NCBI GenBank assembly: GCA_019117105.1
Contig: DXAH01000079.1
Location: 1 to 7,713, forward strand
DNA length: 7,713 nt
DNA from: Duodenibacillus intestinigallinarum
GTDB taxonomy: Bacteria > Pseudomonadota > Gammaproteobacteria > Burkholderiales > Burkholderiaceae_F
Direction of reading: 5' to 3'
The position numbers and the translations under genes were made by a program. Of the stretch, positions 6,268 to 7,713 are shown in pieces (positions within the stretch are counted from its first letter, which is position 1; each line of letters opens with the position of its first letter). Under the pieces are notes generated by a model. That model saw only the letters and a list, made by a program, of their open reading frames with translations. It was not told the origin of the DNA and searched no databases.

Positions 6268-6315
6268 GCAAAAACTCAACTCTTGCAAGTCTAGAAAAAG
6301 ACTAGGAGATAAATC

Positions 6316-7482
6316 ATGAAAAAGACTTTGGCTGCTGTTGCAGTTCTCGGCGCTTTCGCCGGTTCCGCTCTTGCTGCTGACGTTCAGCTCTATGGTGTCG
6401 TTGACCTTGGCTTGAACTATTCCCACGTTGATATGGACAACAGCACTGTCAAGGATGTCGACAGCTTCACGATGGATTCCGGTAACGGCTCCGGCTCCCG
6501 TTGGGGCATCAAGGGCACGGAAGACCTGGGTAACGGTCTGACGGTTGGCTTCATCCTTGAAAATGGTTTTGATGCCGACACCGGTGCCGACGGCGTAATG
6601 TTCAATCGTGAATCCAGCCTCTTCTTGCAAGGCGGATTCGGTAAGTTGGCCCTTGGTCGCATGGGTGCCCTCAACAACGGTCAGTCTTCCTGGTCGTTGA
6701 TTGGTCGCCTTTCCCCGTTTGGTACCTCCTACGGCGACTACACTGCTCAGGCTTCCAACATCTTCTCCCTCTCGAGCCAGTGGGACAATATGATTGCCTA
6801 CCAGACCCCGGACTTTGCCGGCTTTAAGGTCTATGCTCAGTATTCCATGGGTAACGCCAAAGCCGACCATAGCGGAACTGCAGTGGAAAATGAAGCAACC
6901 GCTGATCGCTTCTATGCCATTGGCGCCACCTATGACAATGGTCCTCTGTCCGCCTATCTCGCTGTCGATTCCATCAATTACGCCAGCAACGACGGCGAGG
7001 GAAAGTACTGGGGTGACCGTCAGGACGATAGCTTGACTGTGACTTTCGGCGGTAGCTACGACTTTGAAGTCGTCAAGGTCTACTTGGGCGCTCAGTACTT
7101 CGACACTGTTACAACCAGCAGCCTCGGTGGCATCATCGCCAATAATGAGGCTCCTCGTGATTTGTCCAAAGCAACCTACACTGGCTACGGCATCGGCCTC
7201 GGTCTTGATGCCCCGTTAGCTGGCGGCAAGGCCATGTTCGGCGTTGGCTACGTGGATGCAGAACAGTCCGATGTGAACGAAGACATGGGCAACTACTACG
7301 ACTTTACCCGTTGGGTTGTGTCGGCTGGTTACAGCTATCCGTTCAGCAAGCGCACGGACGTGTACGGTGTTGTGTCCTACATGAACGACAAGGTTGAAGG
7401 TCGCGCCAGTGGCGAGCCGCAGGATACCGAATGGAATCCCAGCGCTTATTCGTTCATCGTCGGCCTGCGCCACAAGTTCTAA
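6316..7482 (+). CDS. Outer-membrane general porin (betaproteobacterial Gram-negative porin family)
   Basis: A 388-residue precursor of a trimeric 16-stranded outer-membrane channel for small hydrophilic solutes. The signal peptide is residues 1-20 (MKKT, a hydrophobic core, then SALA), cleaved before Ala21-Asp22. The mature protein opens with DVQLYGVVDLGL, the first strand typical of these porins. Then come the conserved SRWGIKGTEDLGNGL (61-75) and RESSLFLQGGFGKLALGRMG (98-117) blocks. Next is an aromatic-rich stretch probably leading into the constriction loop. The last residue is Phe388 in GLRHKF, the beta-signal read by the BAM machinery. AGGAG (6304-6308) stands 7 nt before the ATG. It is a single-gene unit with its own terminator. 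The long leader carries a terminator-like hairpin, so expression could be conditional (inference). Channel selectivity is unknown. Neighbouring genes do not tell the substrate, but the divergent dicarboxylate carrier would need such a pore. Confidence 0.94.
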   Translation: MKKTLAAVAVLGAFAGSALAADVQLYGVVDLGLNYSHVDMDNSTVKDVDSFTMDSGNGSGSRWGIKGTEDLGNGLTVGFILENGFDADTGADGVMFNRESSLFLQGGFGKLALGRMGALNNGQSSWSLIGRLSPFGTSYGDYTAQASNIFSLSSQWDNMIAYQTPDFAGFKVYAQYSMGNAKADHSGTAVENEATADRFYAIGATYDNGPLSAYLAVDSINYASNDGEGKYWGDRQDDSLTVTFGGSYDFEVVKVYLGAQYFDTVTTSSLGGIIANNEAPRDLSKATYTGYGIGLGLDAPLAGGKAMFGVGYVDAEQSDVNEDMGNYYDFTRWVVSAGYSYPFSKRTDVYGVVSYMNDKVEGRASGEPQDTEWNPSAYSFIVGLRHKF

Positions 7483-7513
7483 TCTGATCTCTTCTTGAGA
7501 TTCACCGATTAGT

Positions 7514-7549
7514 AAACCGCCTCGGTTTCGGCCGGGGCGGTTTCTTTTT
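7514..7549 (+). terminator. Rho-independent terminator of the porin gene
   Basis: Arms 7514-7525 and 7532-7543 pair over 12 positions with one U-G wobble around a 6-nt loop (TTTCGG, 7526-7531). The tail TTTCTTTTT (7541-7549) follows. It starts 32 nt after the porin stop. Confidence 0.9.
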
Positions 7550-7615
7550 GTTCAGCGTCAAGCTTTCCAAGCTTAATTGCTTAGATTCTCCACTTTTTTC
7601 TGAAACCTTTTGCCC

Positions 7616-7621
7616 GATAAT
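7616..7621 (+). promoter_or_regulatory. Candidate -10 element for the gene starting at 7705
   Basis: GATAAT matches 5 of 6 consensus positions and lies 83 bp before the next start codon, behind the porin terminator. The -35 region 17 bp upstream (CTTTTT at 7593-7598) is poor, so only the -10 is suggested. Confidence 0.25.
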
Positions 7622-7704
7622 TCCCCATGCGGCCTCAGACCGCGCTGACACGGTTCCGTCAAGAGAATCGACAGACAAGAAACAAAAAGATCAGGGAGAC
7701 TTTC

Positions 7705-7713
7705 ATGAGCGAC
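7705..7713 (+). CDS. Start of a further gene, cut by the window end (begins Met-Ser-Asp)
   Basis: An ATG at 7705 preceded at 6 nt by GGGAG (7694-7698), with a terminator and candidate -10 upstream, looks like a genuine gene start. Only three codons are in the window, so no function can be given. Confidence 0.6.

Larger units (their letters stand above)
5909..6315. other. Divergent intergenic control region between transporter and porin genes
   Basis: A 407-bp stretch with no credible gene; short minus-strand frames across it have no ribosome site and low-complexity basic composition. It contains, left to right: a weak FNR-like site (6044-6057); a dyad TGCAAC/GTTGCA spaced by 7 bp (6088-6106), overlapped by two direct copies of GCATTTT; a C8 run (6124-6131); a candidate promoter reading toward the porin (from 6139); a terminator-shaped hairpin (6208-6267); the 12-bp palindrome TTTTTGCAAAAA (6263-6274); and a small hairpin AGTCT/AGACT (6288-6303) just before the porin ribosome site. 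No convincing promoter for the transporter was found by eye. Confidence 0.6.

Noticed and set aside
6241..6870. A 209-codon minus-strand open frame opposite the start of the porin gene
   Set aside because: It crosses the porin leader and signal peptide on the opposite strand, matches no family, and the porin call is unambiguous.

Overview
The window looks like chromosomal DNA from a Gram-negative betaproteobacterium. The best guess is a gut anaerobe or microaerophile of the Sutterella/Parasutterella type (Burkholderiales). This rests on a general-porin gene with a classic signal peptide and terminal Phe, a DcuC-type anaerobic C4-dicarboxylate carrier, a DUF2271-type periplasmic protein, and moderate-to-high GC. 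The assignment is from recognition of protein families only. No phage, transposon, tRNA, rRNA or CRISPR was seen.

Layout from left to right. Positions 8-1554 hold a minus-strand aldehyde dehydrogenase (AldB/ExaC-like) with its own terminator. A divergent control region of about 400 bp (1555-1956) separates it from a plus-strand gene for an exported single-domain rhodanese (1957-2382), which ends in a strong terminator. Convergent to it, on the minus strand, is the group hydrolase (4476-3691), GNAT acetyltransferase (3592-3086) and a DUF2271 periplasmic protein (3039-2477). The DUF2271 gene is split by a frameshift and is probably a pseudogene. Upstream on the same strand is a DcuC-like transporter (5908-4529) with a terminator directly before the hydrolase. 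A second divergent control region (5909-6315) leads to the plus-strand porin (6316-7482), its terminator, and the first three codons of another gene at 7705.

How the genes fit together. The porin would let small solutes through the outer membrane, and the DcuC-like carrier would exchange fumarate, malate, aspartate or succinate across the inner membrane. The aldehyde dehydrogenase oxidises aldehydes to acids. The rhodanese and the broken DUF2271 protein are or were envelope proteins. No multi-gene system that joins all of these is visible. The window reads as ordinary core or semi-core metabolism.

The points most worth a second look are non-coding or concern gene decay: the frameshift in the DUF2271 gene, a terminator-shaped hairpin inside the porin leader, a C8 tract beside the candidate porin promoter, and a terminator 15 nt ahead of the hydrolase start codon. 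I did not find a convincing undescribed system.
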